Of a stretch of DNA of 64,000 nucleotides, positions 35,648 to 47,699 are shown one piece after another. The stretch is from positions 251,260-315,259 of the forward strand of contig SDWI01000153.1 of NCBI GenBank assembly GCA_009193005.1. The letters are read 5' to 3'. The position numbers and the translations under genes were made by a program. The notes below the pieces were generated by a model. That model did no database searches. It was not told the DNA's origin and saw only the letters and a program-made list of their open reading frames with translations. Source of the DNA: Lamellibrachia luymesi (lineage: Eukaryota; Annelida; Polychaeta; Sabellida; Siboglinidae). Within the stretch, counting starts at the first letter, position 1. Every line of letters starts with the position of its first letter.

Positions 35648-38600
35648 ATGAAAGACTCTGCACGCTGGCATCTCTCATGGATGAGTCCATGTCTGACAGA
35701 GGTGATGGGTCAGGTGGTCCTCAATGCCAAGGTGCTCAACACTGGCCAGGAGAACTGTAACAGGATGGTGGCCGCCACCTTCCACTCCACCATCCCGTTG
35801 TGGAGCGTCATGGTCAGCAATGATGGCGGCCTCGTGACGTGTGAGATAGGTCTGTCAGGAGAAAAGGGCTCTGAGGAGAATCCTGTCACTCTCGTGGGCA
35901 CCAGGCTTCTAAATGGTGCACCATAGTCACACAACACCATGTTTGTAGAGGGGTGCTAAAATTTTGCAAACTTTGTATTAAAATGTTGTGTCTCATAAGC
36001 AATTTATACACTATGAAACATTTGACCACATCCTTGGATTTATTAAACATAACTTTTTACCAACAGTGTTCTTCCTCCTTGTTCCCTATTGTACAGGGAT
36101 GAGGGCCAGGCAAAGTATTGTCAAGCCCCCTCCCTCCATCTTTCATCCTTCCCCGATCTTCTCATATCCCTCCTCATGCAGTCCTCCCATCTTAGCTATG
36201 GCCTTCCTCTTTTCCTGTCTCCTTGGTCTAAACTATTACTTCCCAGGCTTCCTTCTTTTCATATACGGCCTCTGAAACTTGGCAGAGGCAGTATGCTAAC
36301 AATGCCCCTATCATGAAGTATGCTAACAATGTATGCTAACAATGCCCCTATCATGAAGTATGCTAACAATGTATGCTAACAATGCCCCTATCATGAAGTA
36401 TGCTAACAATGTATGCTAACAATGACCCTATTATGAAGAGAACCTGTGGACACTGACTATGTAACCTGGTTGGGTGGACAACTAGTTCCTGCAACACTAC
36501 TGCACATGGCAGTGTTATGAATAGGACTCAACAGACAGACAAACAGACACTTCTTTATAGGTTAGGTAGAGTACACAGAATATGTGCATGCAGACATTGA
36601 AAAGTTGTACAGAGACCTGAGTCTCCTTGATTGCTACATTTGACTAGAATGTTAAAACTAAAGAGTATAAATACTGACTAATTCATAGAAACTATACTTA
36701 AGACTGATGTCTCATTTAGATGTGTGGATTACATTTGTTACGCTAATGTGCAGGTTGGTCGTGTGAAGCAGGGCAGTTTTGTTACTGCACATTACTTGAC
36801 TGTTTTAGCCCTAAGTGGGAACTGGATAGAGATATCCTACGAAACAAGTTCGGGAGCTGTGTGGTGATCGTGCAGCACCAATTGTCAGTGGGACAGGGCT
36901 TTTCCAGACGTTCACCATACATTCCAGTCCCATCACCAAGATGATGTTGTCAGAGAAGCATCTCGTCTCTGGTAGGTCCAATTGCCTGGGATTTCCACCA
37001 GAAATATACTTGTGAAATTCTGTGTCTATCCCACTGGTTTAGTAGTTGTAGTACTAAAAGTTTTTTTTCATGATGATGACCATGTCACGTTTATAGCGTG
37101 ATTTTCAGTGGGCCATCAATCACATACACTCTTACATCCACAGTTGTGTAACTTAAGATAAAATATACAAGTGACAGCTTGGTTTTCTTTTCGAGTAATC
37201 CAAAAGGTCATCTCCATAGAGAATGTGGAACCACACCTTCAGTATATCCACAGTAACGACTTTGGTAAGTCACATTGAGAGGATCTTGAATTGCAAGAAT
37301 TAGATATTTACTTAAATTAGAATATAATATTATTATGTTACATAATAAAAAAATTCAATGTTGTATATACAGTATATATAAGTGCGATCTGTGTGGAAAT
37401 GTGGATAACTATAATTGCTATTCTTGGTGTTTTATTGGAAAACTGGGCACCTCTTTGTTGTTAGTCTGGACCCGCCTGTTATGTGAAGATGAATGCTTTT
37501 ATTTAAGAAAAGAAAGTAACTTCTAATAATTCTTACATCCGTAAATACAAATTATAATAATTATACATACATCGGCCAATCAAAAGTGTATAATGGATAG
37601 ACAAAATCATGCAATAGGAGCATAAGTTGATAAGACAATAGGGTCATTGGACACATCTAAGACTTTAATAGTCAAATTCGAGGAGCCTTAAATTTTTTTA
37701 TTAACTGAAATTAATGGGTCAGCAAATTGCATTTTTCACTGATGTGACTGCTTGAATAATAAATTACCAACCGTAATTCAATTATACGTCTCCAAAGACA
37801 GCCGAAATCAACCTCAGAAATTGGACAATTTGCAGACATTCCATGTGTAATGCAGTAGCAGAACAATATCCAGGATATACTTCTGAAGAGATATTGTCTG
37901 ATAAACAGTATTTCCGGAATATTGTCCGTGGAGTTAATGATGAGATATTGTCCAGATAATATTGGTAGGGATACAATCAGGAGAGATGCTAACTTATATG
38001 AAGCGTACATTGCTAAACTTTTACTAGGTGTCACTCCACTGCATTACTAGCAAAAAAGTCCTTTCCGTTGTTGTGCGACTGGGTCAGCGAACATACCATG
38101 ACTCGTGCAACTCTTGTGCACACCGCTGCATTTGGGGCATTGTTTTTGGAATTATGTGCATCCTGGTTATATTGAGTATGATAACTTATTAGTCTTTTTT
38201 GAATTGTATCACCTGTAAACAAAGGAAAGAGGCACTTGTTGTAATTTTACAATAACACTAAACATTCAAACACTACCACACCCAATCACTGTGCAAATAT
38301 GTGCATGGAACAGTTTTATAACATTTCACCAATTTATGAATTGGAAGGTATATTTTTACTTGACAACTATTATAGCCTGTGTACTATCATAATATTTGCA
38401 TGTGTGTATGCATGTATTATTATTCAGGCAATGTTTCGTCCATATTTATATGGACGAACTAATATGGTACATAACTCCCTATTTCAGTATTTTATGCATG
38501 GTTAGTTCTAGAGGCTTAACATTCAACTTGTTGCTGCGTTCGATCAGAATCGTCCAGGCATGACGTATCTTTGTTGTACCCGGCAGTCAAAAGAGCACAA

Positions 38601-40466
38601 CGTCATGGTTGGGCAACCTAAACTGACTTTACCATGTACTGTCTTGCCTCAGGGTGTACCAAGATGGCTTTTTGGGGTATTCTTACTGCTGCAAATGTTC
38701 ATCCTCCCATGGTCGCCGGCATACTGCTACAAATGTTCATCCTATCATTCCACCATGATTCAACATGTGTTGCTCATTTACATTTTGATATTGTTCTTAC
38801 GTGATATACCTATCTGTAATATAGATTTAACGTTTGGTCGAGTTAGAATTATATGTTTTTTGAAATGCAACCATTGCTTGATTCAGACAGAAAAGGAAGC
38901 ATTTAACTAGACAATTTTTCTGCCTGTATTAACAGAAACTGTAGATATTTTTTTCCATTCATTTAATGGTCTTAGGGAGGATGAAATGACAACTTCTGTG
39001 TATATCATTCCAGATACAATGGTTCAGCTGTGGACTCCACCTCTCGTGAGTAGGACAGTGTGGTTTTTGTGCATCCATCAGCTGAGATGTTCCCAGAAGC
39101 ATATGGTAAGTGAGCAAGGAATATATATTTAGATTTTATTAGTTTATTCTGTTCTGTGATCATGCGCTGGAGCGAATCAATTCGGTTTTGCTATAATTTA
39201 TGAAACCATGACAGAGACATATCACATTCCATCTTTTCGTATTTTAAAGACCTCTGTACAGATATACAGAATATTGGCGGTTTCATGCAGTCTCTCAATC
39301 CCTCTCAGCCTCAAAAATGTTATGGTAATTAGAATGAATTAATATTACACAATTAATTGTTTTAACACTATGCGGGAAAGTCCATTTTGGCAAAAGTGTA
39401 CCCTGTACATGAAAACGCCCACAAACAAATGTATTTATTATTACCTTTGTTAAATTTAATTGATGTAAATGTTATAACTTATGTTTGTTTCTTTGTTTTC
39501 AGCTATTTGAAGAAACACTGTTGCAGTCCAACAAAATGAAGACATTGCCACATGGTTTCTCCTGGAAGTGTTTAAGGACAATCAGTGCAGACAGTTCTGA
39601 CAACACAGCAACTGATCAAGTGTTGACTGAATTTATACCATTCAGTGAACCATATAATCTGAGTATACTGGGTATGAGTACGAGTACGAATACATGACCC
39701 ATAAGTTATATGAGTACGAGTACCTCAAAAATGTACTCGAGTACCGAGTACTTCTGTCCCAGGTCTGATATTATATGTTATATATATATATAACATATAA
39801 TATCAGACCTGGGACAGAAGTACTCGGTACTCGAGTACATTTTTGAGGTACTCGTACTCATATAACTTATGGGTCATGTATTCGTACTCGTACTCATACC
39901 CAGTATACTCAGATTATATGGTTCACTGAATGGTATAAATTCAGTCAACACTTGATCAGTTGCTGTGTTGTCAGAACTGTCTGCACTGATTGTCCTTAAA
40001 CACTTCCAGGAGAAACCATGTGGCAATGTCTTCATTTTGTTGGACTGCAACAGTGTTTCTTCAAATAGCTGAAAACAAAGAAACAAACATAAGTTATAAC
40101 ATTTACATCAATTAAATTTAACAAAGGTAATAATAAATACATTTGTNNNNNNNNNNNNNNNNNNNNNNNNNNNNNNNNNNNNNNNNNNNNNNNNNNNNNN
40201 NNNNNNNNNNNNNNNNNNNNNNNNNNNNNNNNNNNNNNNNNNNNNNNNNNNNNNNNNNNNNNNNNNNNNNNNNNNNNNNNNNNNNNNNNNNNNNNNNNNN
40301 NNNNNNNNNNNNNNNNNNNNNNNNNNNNNNNAAAAGAAGAGACCACAGTGAAGCGAGTGACGCTTTGCCATTCTGCCTTGGGCTCGGGCAATTAGTGGAG
40401 CACTTTACAGATTTGGTGTGTGGGACCTCCTCCACAACACAGGATCTCTTTTGGTTGCTTTATTGA
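35648..40466 (+). CDS. Unrecognised spliced gene, several phase-compatible exons
   Basis: Exon-like blocks at about 35646-35914, 36830-36971, 37220-37264, 39014-39105 and 39503-39675 have AG/GT borders. From the second block on, the phases fit: SSPITKMMLSEKHLVS joins NVEPHLQYIHSNDF, then TMVQLWTPPLV, then LFEETLLQSNKMKTLPHGFS. The first block reads VVLNAKVLNTGQENCNRM and LWSVMVSNDGGLVTCEIGLS but opens in two frames (also ERLCTLASLMDESMSD), so an indel or wrong border is likely there. After the N gap, 40332-40466 is open to a stop (LPFCLGLGQLVEHFTDLV) and may be the last exon. I do not recognise the family. The 5' end is not located. Confidence 0.42.
36293..36436. repeat. 40-bp tandem repeat, about 3.5 copies
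   Basis: AATGCCCCTATCATGAAGTA then TGCTAACAATGTATGCTAAC repeats with a 40-bp period, almost without change until the last partial copy. Confidence 0.9.
37300..39000. other. Intron-like AT-rich stretch of the unrecognised gene
   Basis: Between the exon-like blocks at 37264 and 39014 there are only short frames, among them a 116-codon plus-strand one at 38560-38910 that I do not recognise and that lacks clear splice borders. Confidence 0.4.
39425..40146. repeat. Perfect palindrome with 361-bp arms abutting a gap
   Basis: 39425-39785 reappears as its exact reverse complement at 39786-40146, centred in a TATATATATA run, and the right arm ends at the first N of the gap. The exon at 39503 is therefore present a second time on the minus strand (40086-39874). 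Exact identity over this length points to an assembly fold-back or a very recent inversion. Confidence 0.9.
39669..39767. mobile_element. hAT-type terminal fragment abutting an exon
   Basis: GAGTACGAGTACGAATACAT, GTACTCGAGTACCGAGTACT and the terminal CCCAGGTCTG match the ends of the hAT-type element at 23841-25708. It begins where the exon frame from 39503 stops making sense and supplies the in-frame TGA at 39695. Confidence 0.65.
40147..40331. other. Assembly gap of 185 N
   Basis: A run of N between the palindrome and AAAAGAAGAGACCACAGTG. Confidence 0.98.
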
Positions 40467-40821
40467 ACTATTCAAGGGAGAGTGTATGTCGACCCCTAAG
40501 CCTGTAGTCTCCCACCCAACTACTGTGACATAACCCTGTGTGTTATAGTTCTCAACCTATTAACTGTAGGAATTACTTTTGCTTATATACTATGTCATGG
40601 CCAAAAAGACGAATTTGTGGTGTGTGTCCTTCAAACATGTTCAATCTAAATTTAGCTGAAGTGGCAACATCTAATGAAAATATTTATTCATTAGAATGCT
40701 TGTTATATGCAATAAATCATATGTTGATCCAGCATACATAACAAAAAACGCGTATATAATATTACTAATCCATTTTATTGATATTGAATTATGCATATTC
40801 AATCATAGCTATGTACATCCG

Positions 40822-40847
40822 CCGGAAGTGGTCAAACTAAGATGGCG
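40822..40847 (+). promoter_or_regulatory. ETS site and YY1-type AAGATGGCG at a start codon
   Basis: CCGGAAGTG (40822-40830) is a strong ETS site, and AAGATGGCG (40839-40847) is the YY1 core that often overlaps the start codon of animal housekeeping genes. The pair within 26 bases suggests a TATA-less promoter and first exon here. Confidence 0.45.
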
Positions 40848-41015
40848 CCTACAACAGACAAGCAGCCACATGCTCTTTATTTGGCCCTTATATGTACTAG
40901 TATTAGTATTACAAAAATAAATATAGCACACATATCAAATAAGGGGCAAATATACAACGACGGCGTTTATCATGCTGCTATCCCCAGAAGGGGCTGTATG
41001 GAGTTAGTAATCTGA
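40842..41015 (+). CDS. Possible small first-exon or microprotein frame (57 codons)
   Basis: The ATG inside AAGATGGCG opens MAPTTDKQPHALYLALICTS and runs to a TGA at 41013. The first 25 residues include a hydrophobic stretch; the remainder has no recognisable features. The true product may instead leave this frame at a donor such as the GTACTAG near 40893, so the end is uncertain. Confidence 0.3.
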   Translation: MAPTTDKQPHALYLALICTSISITKINIAHISNKGQIYNDGVYHAAIPRRGCMELVI

Positions 41016-44000
41016 AATTTACGAATCTGTCACCATTGATTATCACTAGTAATAAACATATGCCCCAATACATTAATTGCCGCTCCATTTAAATGTGCAA
41101 CAATGGAATAGATCATATCTATATACAATACCAAACTAATATTTATGCACAAACCTAGCTTTTCATCATATAATGGGAATTAAAGCCGAAATTGTTTGTA
41201 GATGATCCTTAGCAGGACTCGAAGAGGCACACAGGACAGGTAGTCCGTTGATGAACATCTTTCATGTATCTACAATAAAATATTTCCTAGAAAATAGTAC
41301 ACAATATATAAAATGGGATATGCAGTACAGAGTTATTTCACCAATTCATATGTAGAAAATAAATAATATGACACAATATTGTAACATAGGTGGATTCGCT
41401 TTTACGTAGTTTAAAAATAGATAAACAAACACAGTAATTTCAACAATCAATGTATAAACTTGAAAGCTTCAAGCTATGAAGGTAAAGGAAGTGTATTGCA
41501 TGATGGAATAAACTTCCATCGCCTAGCTGCTGTTATACACATCACTCGACCAGTACCAACCTCTCAAGAGTGTCGCCGTGCCAGCCATGAGCGAATGAGC
41601 GAAATGCCACCCGTGCACGGCGCTGTTTCCTGCTAGTCACCACGTTCCTGTGCACACGTAAAGAACACTTTGTTTTTGTTCGTCTTTGTATTAGAACACC
41701 TTTTTCATTCTTCACATTATTTTGTCCCGACTGGCTGTCAACTTCAGGCACAACACCGCACCAAGCATACAGTGTGTGTCATGGGCCAAGAATGTGTATT
41801 GAATCCGAAGCCATGCAAGCCACCAAGTGGGGTCTTTCACAAGTGGGTCTTGTCAGGTGCGTCAACAGAAGCACCAACTTCGCCTGGACTGTTATGTAAG
41901 AAACTATTTGAAGAACGTGCTGGTCGGTCAACAGTAATACACCCTTATTGGACTAGCCGCAGTTCATTTGGTGATCTCTTGAATGTTCACGGGCAGCTGA
42001 ACCACTGTATTATCTGTGTTGGATATAGGCAACGAACCATGACAGGCATTTCCTTCGACCCAACACACGATGTTGCCCGTGTTTTCATAATAGCATGTAA
42101 GCTGCATGTTTTTGTCGGTCGATGTCAAAAGCTTGGCTCCGATCCAGTTGAAGCCGTACCACCCCTTTGTGGCTGTCACTAACCTTCAACTGCTCATTCG
42201 GAAGCGCTGTTTCAGTTGATAGGGTATTACAATCAGAATTGGGGTTAATTACATTGTAATTAGAACATAGGCTGCCCGAAATAACCCGTGGCGCTCTGTT
42301 GCATGATATACCACTAAGGTGAATGGGAAATCGCGTGAGATTGTCGACGGAAGTACGACACGCACTTCGCGCGAATCGTTTGCCGTGCGTTGAAACAATC
42401 ACGTATCTATGCCAACGCGCTTATTCAAAAGAGCGGGTTCGTGGATTTTATTGTTGGAACTCATAAAACATGAAATAGATGCACTTAAATTATATTATTT
42501 TCTCATCTACTTTGGCACGTCAAACCACCGTTAGAGAGCACAAACGTCGCAGCTTTCTTTAGTCTACCTCGTTTTCGTTGTCCTTCGGGGTTTATCTCAC
42601 AGCTATTTTGGCCATATTGTCATCGTCCTTTGGTAAAACGTGGCCGATTCTTGTGAAGAACAAGTCATCCATGTTAATTTGAGCAGTTACTTTCAGAAGT
42701 TCCGTGTTAGAAATCTTTTGTGGCCAGAAAAATGGCATGATGTTTCAAAGTTATGTTGTGTGGAAGGTTGAAAATTGTATCTCATCTGCTTCAGTCAAAC
42801 GCCAGCATTCTGAAACATATTGCAGAGTGGACGAGTTATGATGGCAAATAATTTACCTACATGTTACATGCGTACCACACCTTGGTTGTCTCAGGGACAA
42901 AATAACCCCTTTTCGACCTTTTCTAAAACAAAATATCTAATAATGTTATAAACTTTAATGATGGCGAGCGTAATTCACAGCAACACGACAGCAGCACACA
43001 TGAAGACATCCAGTTAACCACATTTTTTTTCATTGTATGTTATTTTCTTAAAGCTTATCATGTCTATGACCAGAGCTGCGATGTTGTGTAGAGGAAAATG
43101 CGAGAAATATTGGCAGGATCCAAACACTGAAAAAGGGTGTTATGTTTCCCAAAAACAAGGGCACCAGATAAAAGCAATTCTAGTCATTCAAATTTCTATC
43201 GGTGACAGCTTTTAATAATACACCGGAAGTAATTGACATATTGATAAATCTTTCATTATGTATGCCGTTGCGGTTTATATAAATACGGGACGAAATATGT
43301 TCAATTGTTCTGAAACAGTTAAGATAACAGCATATTGATATCTGATAATTTCCAATGTGTCATACGTATCAGTCTTCTGGGACCCCAAACACATTACACA
43401 TAAACAAGATTGGAAGATTTCAAAAGAACTCAGCAAGTGTTATTGAAAACAACTATGAAAGCACATTCGGAACCGTAATTATTCTCGTATAAGAACTCAA
43501 CTGGTCATCACGTTGAATTATCACACTGTCTTTATTAACTTCGAAAGTAAAAATTACATGGTAGACGTCTAGCATTTTAACCCAACCTGCACACGCCTGG
43601 CTTAAAGGCTTCAAGGTTGGTAATACTAGGATGTTTCTGGTTGTGTGCCCATGTATACTTTTAATAAGCAATTTTAATTTGTTGGCTCAAATGTCAATGG
43701 GCGGTCCATTGCCAGTTTGACAGTCAGTTTGCCAACGAGGCGAGGGACCAGCGAGGGAACAAGCCCCGACCATACCCGAGATCATGATCACTTTGGCAGG
43801 GAGACATGGGGTTGTCACGCGGGCTGTCTGTCGATAATCTTGTGTGAAAGTAGCGATTACGCGCGATGTCACCGACGACGAAAAAATATACCTCTGAGAT
43901 TGTATTAATTATTCATTGAAACAGCCAACGTGCGTGACATGTACAAATAGCTGCGCGAGTGCGTGAGATGGAAGCCAAATGCGTGAGTCTCACGCCAAAT

Positions 44001-44676
44001 GTGTGAGAATTTGTAGCTCTGTATGACTCTTACTGTGGGTGTTATGCCCCACCTTATTCTAGGTATCCAAGTTATCGTGATGAAGCGGTAAAATGCTCAT
44101 GAAAAGCCGGAAACATCTTCCTCCGCTAAATTTCTTGGCTCAAAAGACATAAAATGTGCTTAGGATGGCCTCGTGTGCAACAGATAGATCGATTTTAGTT
44201 TGAATTTTTTTTTTTAAATTACAAAAAAGCTGGACATTTCATCCAAAAACTTATTTCAAAACGACTGCATTTTCCAACCATATTCTTATAAATATGTTAG
44301 TAAAATCATAGTGGTTTATGTAACCTCTAATTTGGACGAAGGAAAATGGCTGTGGCTGAAGGACTTACCGAGTCCCAGATGTCATCACAGCTTTATAGTT
44401 TCCGGCGCCACACATATCTGTGTTACAGGTACAGGCTTACACGTATGTTAAATCTAATTTCCACCGTCTTATTTTCATGACGGATTAAATTTAAAGAGTG
44501 ACAAAATGTCTGCGGAAAACAGTGAAATGTGCCAATAATATTATATTTATTCATTTATATTTGTGCATGGTTGCGGTGCACGCCTCTGCGTATGTGCGTG
44601 TGTGTGGTGTGCGTGCGTGCATGCGTGCGAGCGCGCGCGCGCTCTCTAAATGCACTAATGTCTTGTTCGTCCATAG
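41016..44676. other. Long stretch without a supported gene
   Basis: The longest frame (41670-42182, plus, 170 codons) has no recognised family. The rest is AT-rich with short frames, a perfect 9-base T run near 44207 and a GTGCGTGC-type microsatellite near 44595-44640 just before the exon at 44677. Confidence 0.5.
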
Positions 44677-45216
44677 GAGGTCTCAACCGAGATAGTGTAG
44701 TATTGAACAACGTGTTGAGGCATGAACCAACTTTGGACAAGTGGATCAAGGTGGCAAACATGATCAAGTCCCGTGCTAGACAAGGTGAGTCTGCTAGCAA
44801 CACACGGTGAGTCTGCGAGCGAGACAAGATGAGTTGTTTTTAAAAGTTTTATGGTCTCTTTAAATCCATGGTTCGCAATTTGAAGAAAACGTGGCGAGCG
44901 TGACACGGTGAATCTGCGAGCGAGACACGGTGAGGCTTGGAGCGTGACACGATGAGTCTACGAGCGAGACACGGTGTGTATGTGAGTGAGACACGGTGAG
45001 TATGCGAGCGACACGATGTGAATTGTGTTATAAGCTATGTGATCCCTTTGAAAACATGGTTCGTAATTTGCGGAACATTATAGCAACATCACATTTTCAT
45101 ACGACACGTTTGTATAAATACACAGGGACGCGCCTTGTGGATTCCCACTTGGCAAACATCACACAGGAACTCAACATCACGCGACTACATTCCAATACTC
45201 TCCGACAGTCACAGTG
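44677..45216 (+). CDS. Two phase-compatible exons of an unrecognised gene
   Basis: Exon 44677-44784 (acceptor CCATAG, donor GTGAGT) is open in only one frame, GLNRDSVVLNNVLRHEPTLD then KWIKVANMIKSRARQ. It ends in phase 1. Exon 45126-45216 (acceptor ACACAG, donor GTAGGT) starts with the two bases needed and reads TRLVDSHLANITQELNITRL then HSNTLRQSQ. Codon use looks protein-coding. A further block near 45420-45540 (MASLAACLYIRLLDGSDGEN) is also protein-like but does not join in phase. I cannot assign a family. Confidence 0.42.
44781..45040. repeat. About 24-bp minisatellite that copies a splice donor
   Basis: GGTGAGTCTGCGAGCGAGAC-like units recur from the donor at 44785 onward, in two blocks separated by a duplicated 60-bp segment (ATGGTCTCTTTAAATCCATG near 44850 and ATGTGATCCCTTTGAAAACA near 45038). 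The first unit contains the exon's own GTGAGT donor. Confidence 0.7.
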
Positions 45217-45828
45217 GTAGGTGAAAGTAAGCAAACGTTTGCAGGAATCGTGTAGAATATTATGTAATATGATGAAGGTTAGTGCTTGTTTCTGAAGGAA
45301 GCGAGCACACACCTGTTCACCATACTACAGTTAGGAATTCAAATGACACTAGAACTCCTGTCAGTGTGGTAAGAAATCAATTTCCTCCATCCTGTGCAGT
45401 TCTTGTGTTGTTCCGCTTATAAGGCAGTGGTAGCGATGGCGTCGTTGGCCGCGTGTCTGTACATAAGGCTACTCGATGGTTCGGACGGAGAGAACCTCAT
45501 CAGCAATGTCGCGCCCTACACGCCTGCCTTCAACTGTTGGTAGTCTATCAACATTGTTTTTAAACAGAGATATGGCCATATTTGAGGACTACACAATACT
45601 TATGTTGTGCCCAGATTAAAATGTCTAATAGCCGACTGTCAACGTATGCGTGTGCCAGTGACTGTAGGATCCCTTGCGCATGAAGGCACGATGCAATTGT
45701 TTTGGCCGCCATTTGATGGGGAGCATGTTGTGTTTTGACTTTCTGGAGAGAAAACATTACACAAGTTGACGAATTTTGTCCAACGAGTTGATGACATAAT
45801 AAATATTAACATACTTGATTTTCGGAAC

Positions 45829-45859
<31 letters not shown>

Positions 45860-45862
45860 TGC

Positions 45863-45911
<49 letters not shown>

Positions 45912-45955
45912 CGTGTGTTGTATATGCACACACGCACGCACGCACGCACACAGGA
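45829..45955. repeat. (TGTG/CGTG) repeat with inverted partner
   Basis: A long GTGTGTGCGTGCGTGC run is followed after TATATG by CACACACGCACGCACGCA, so the two halves can pair into a hairpin. Confidence 0.9.
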
Positions 45956-46194
45956 ATACATTCGCTTTTGCATACATATTTCTGCGCTGGTGTAATCATA
46001 GATTAAACATAGGCCGCATGCCATGCAAGCATAACATGTAATTATACTTAAGTATGCATACACGTATATCCATAAAACCTAGCGTTGTCCTTAATTAATC
46101 AGAACGCGTAATTTAAGTGGACACTAGAAGTTCACGACATTCACGAAGCACACAAGTATGACTAGAATGACCACATGTGCTCGTTAATTTCCTT

Positions 46195-46261
46195 CGTGTG
46201 TGTGTTATTGTACAGTGCAATGCAATGTATGTTTGTGTGTTTGTACGCAGTTCTGTGTGCG

Positions 46262-46353
<92 letters not shown>

Positions 46354-46425
46354 GTACAGTGCAGTGCAGTGCAGCGCAGTGGAGTGTGTTTGTATGCAGT
46401 GCTGTGTGCGTGTGCTTGTACGTGT
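46195..46425. repeat. (TG)n microsatellite flanked by a direct duplication
   Basis: TTATTGTACAGTGCAATGC with a following GTTTGTACGCAG...GTGTGCGTGTGC block lies left of the TG run. A closely similar block (TTATTGTACAGTGCAGTGC onward) lies right of it. The TG run itself spans about 46267-46347. Confidence 0.85.
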
Positions 46426-46552
46426 GTGGAGTTGTTTGTGTTTATATACATCTGAATGTGCATTGTTTATTAACATTGATGTCGATAGAAACCACTGGTA
46501 ATACGAGGATGTATTTCTCTACCCAGCTATAATAGGCGTAATTATTTTGTTA

Positions 46553-47010
46553 AACGTCAGGTGCTACGATGGTTGGGATGCGGTGGTTAGGGTACTACGA
46601 TGGTTGGGTTGTGGTGCTCAGGGTACTGCGATGGTTGGACTGCGGTGGTGATGGTACTCCGATGGTTGGGCTGCGGTGGTGAGGGTACTACGATGGTTGG
46701 ACTGTATTGGTGAGGGTACTACGATGGTTGGGCTGTGTTGGTGAGGGTACTTCAATGGTTGGGCTGCGTTGGTGAGGGTACTACGATGGTTGGGCTGCGG
46801 TGGTCAGGGTAAGACGATGGTTGGGCTCCAGTGATTAGAATACTGAGATGGTTGGGGTGCGGTGGTCAGGGTACTACAATGGTTCGGATGTGGTGTTCGG
46901 GGTACTACGACGGTTGCCTGCGGTGTTCTGGATACTACGATGGTTGGACTGCGGTGGTCAGGGTACTACGATGGTTTGACTGGGGCGATCAGGGTACTAC
47001 TACGGTTGGG
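46553..47010. repeat. 31-bp minisatellite, about 14 copies
   Basis: Units of the form GGTACTACGATGGTTGGGCT followed by GCGGTGGTGAG keep a 31-bp spacing (for example 46684 and 46715) with point differences between copies. Confidence 0.9.
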
Positions 47011-47545
47011 CTAAGCTTTACTGAGATATGCATTTCGTCATTATTAAATGCACACACCCACACGCTCTTAGTCACGCACGCACGCACACGTCTGAATGAT
47101 CCACACTCACCTGCTAGACAATGTCAAGTTGTCCAGTAAGAGAACATGACGCAAGGTCCGCATAACCAAAGAAACACGTCCAATCAACTTCACTCCTCTG
47201 TCGGGTTACGCAGTAAAGCTTGGGCACACAAAGACCTTGGTCCAAGCTACTCCACCCTTTCAACTCCCAACGAAAGGTTGTTGGATGACTTATTGGCTAT
47301 CTGTGGTAATCGTCACACCTCCGCACGTCGCTGAAGATAGTCCGTCGCTGTCTTTATCAATTTTGTTTTCTGCTGCAGTACTTTGTCTCGTCTGCCGTCG
47401 GTTTCTCCTTTTTTTTATTCCACCTGAAACCGAGAAGAGGAAGTGACATTTCATAGCGACAGGGTCATGGAGCACAGGTTCTCTCCGTCTCTCCGCCTCT
47501 CCGCCTATACGCAGTGTGTCCCTCTGTACCATTCTTTCTCTGCCT

Positions 47546-47690
47546 CTGCCTCTGCCCCTGCCCCTGCCCCTGCCCCTGCCCCTGCCCCTGCCCCTTATTT
47601 ACTGCCCCTTATTTACTACGCGCTCGTACGAACGTGCGTGTGTGTATGCGTGCGTGAGTGCGTGCGCGCGCGCGCGCGCGCGTGGATGCG
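47546..47690. repeat. (CCCCTG)n and (GTGCGC)n simple repeats
   Basis: CTGCCCCTGCCC repeats at 47546-47592, then a GCGTGCGTGAGTGCGTGCGC run to about 47690. Confidence 0.9.
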
Positions 47691-47699
47691 TGCAAGAGT

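Noticed and set aside
39874..40086. Minus-strand gene matching the exon at 39503
   Set aside because: Exact mirror copy in the palindrome next to the gap, most likely not a separate gene.
41670..42182. 170-codon plus-strand frame as a gene
   Set aside because: No recognised motif, no promoter or splice context that holds, and the minus strand is also partly open. Left as an unassigned frame.
45639..46532. Several 85-116-codon frames rich in CV or HT
   Set aside because: Translations of TG/CA microsatellites.
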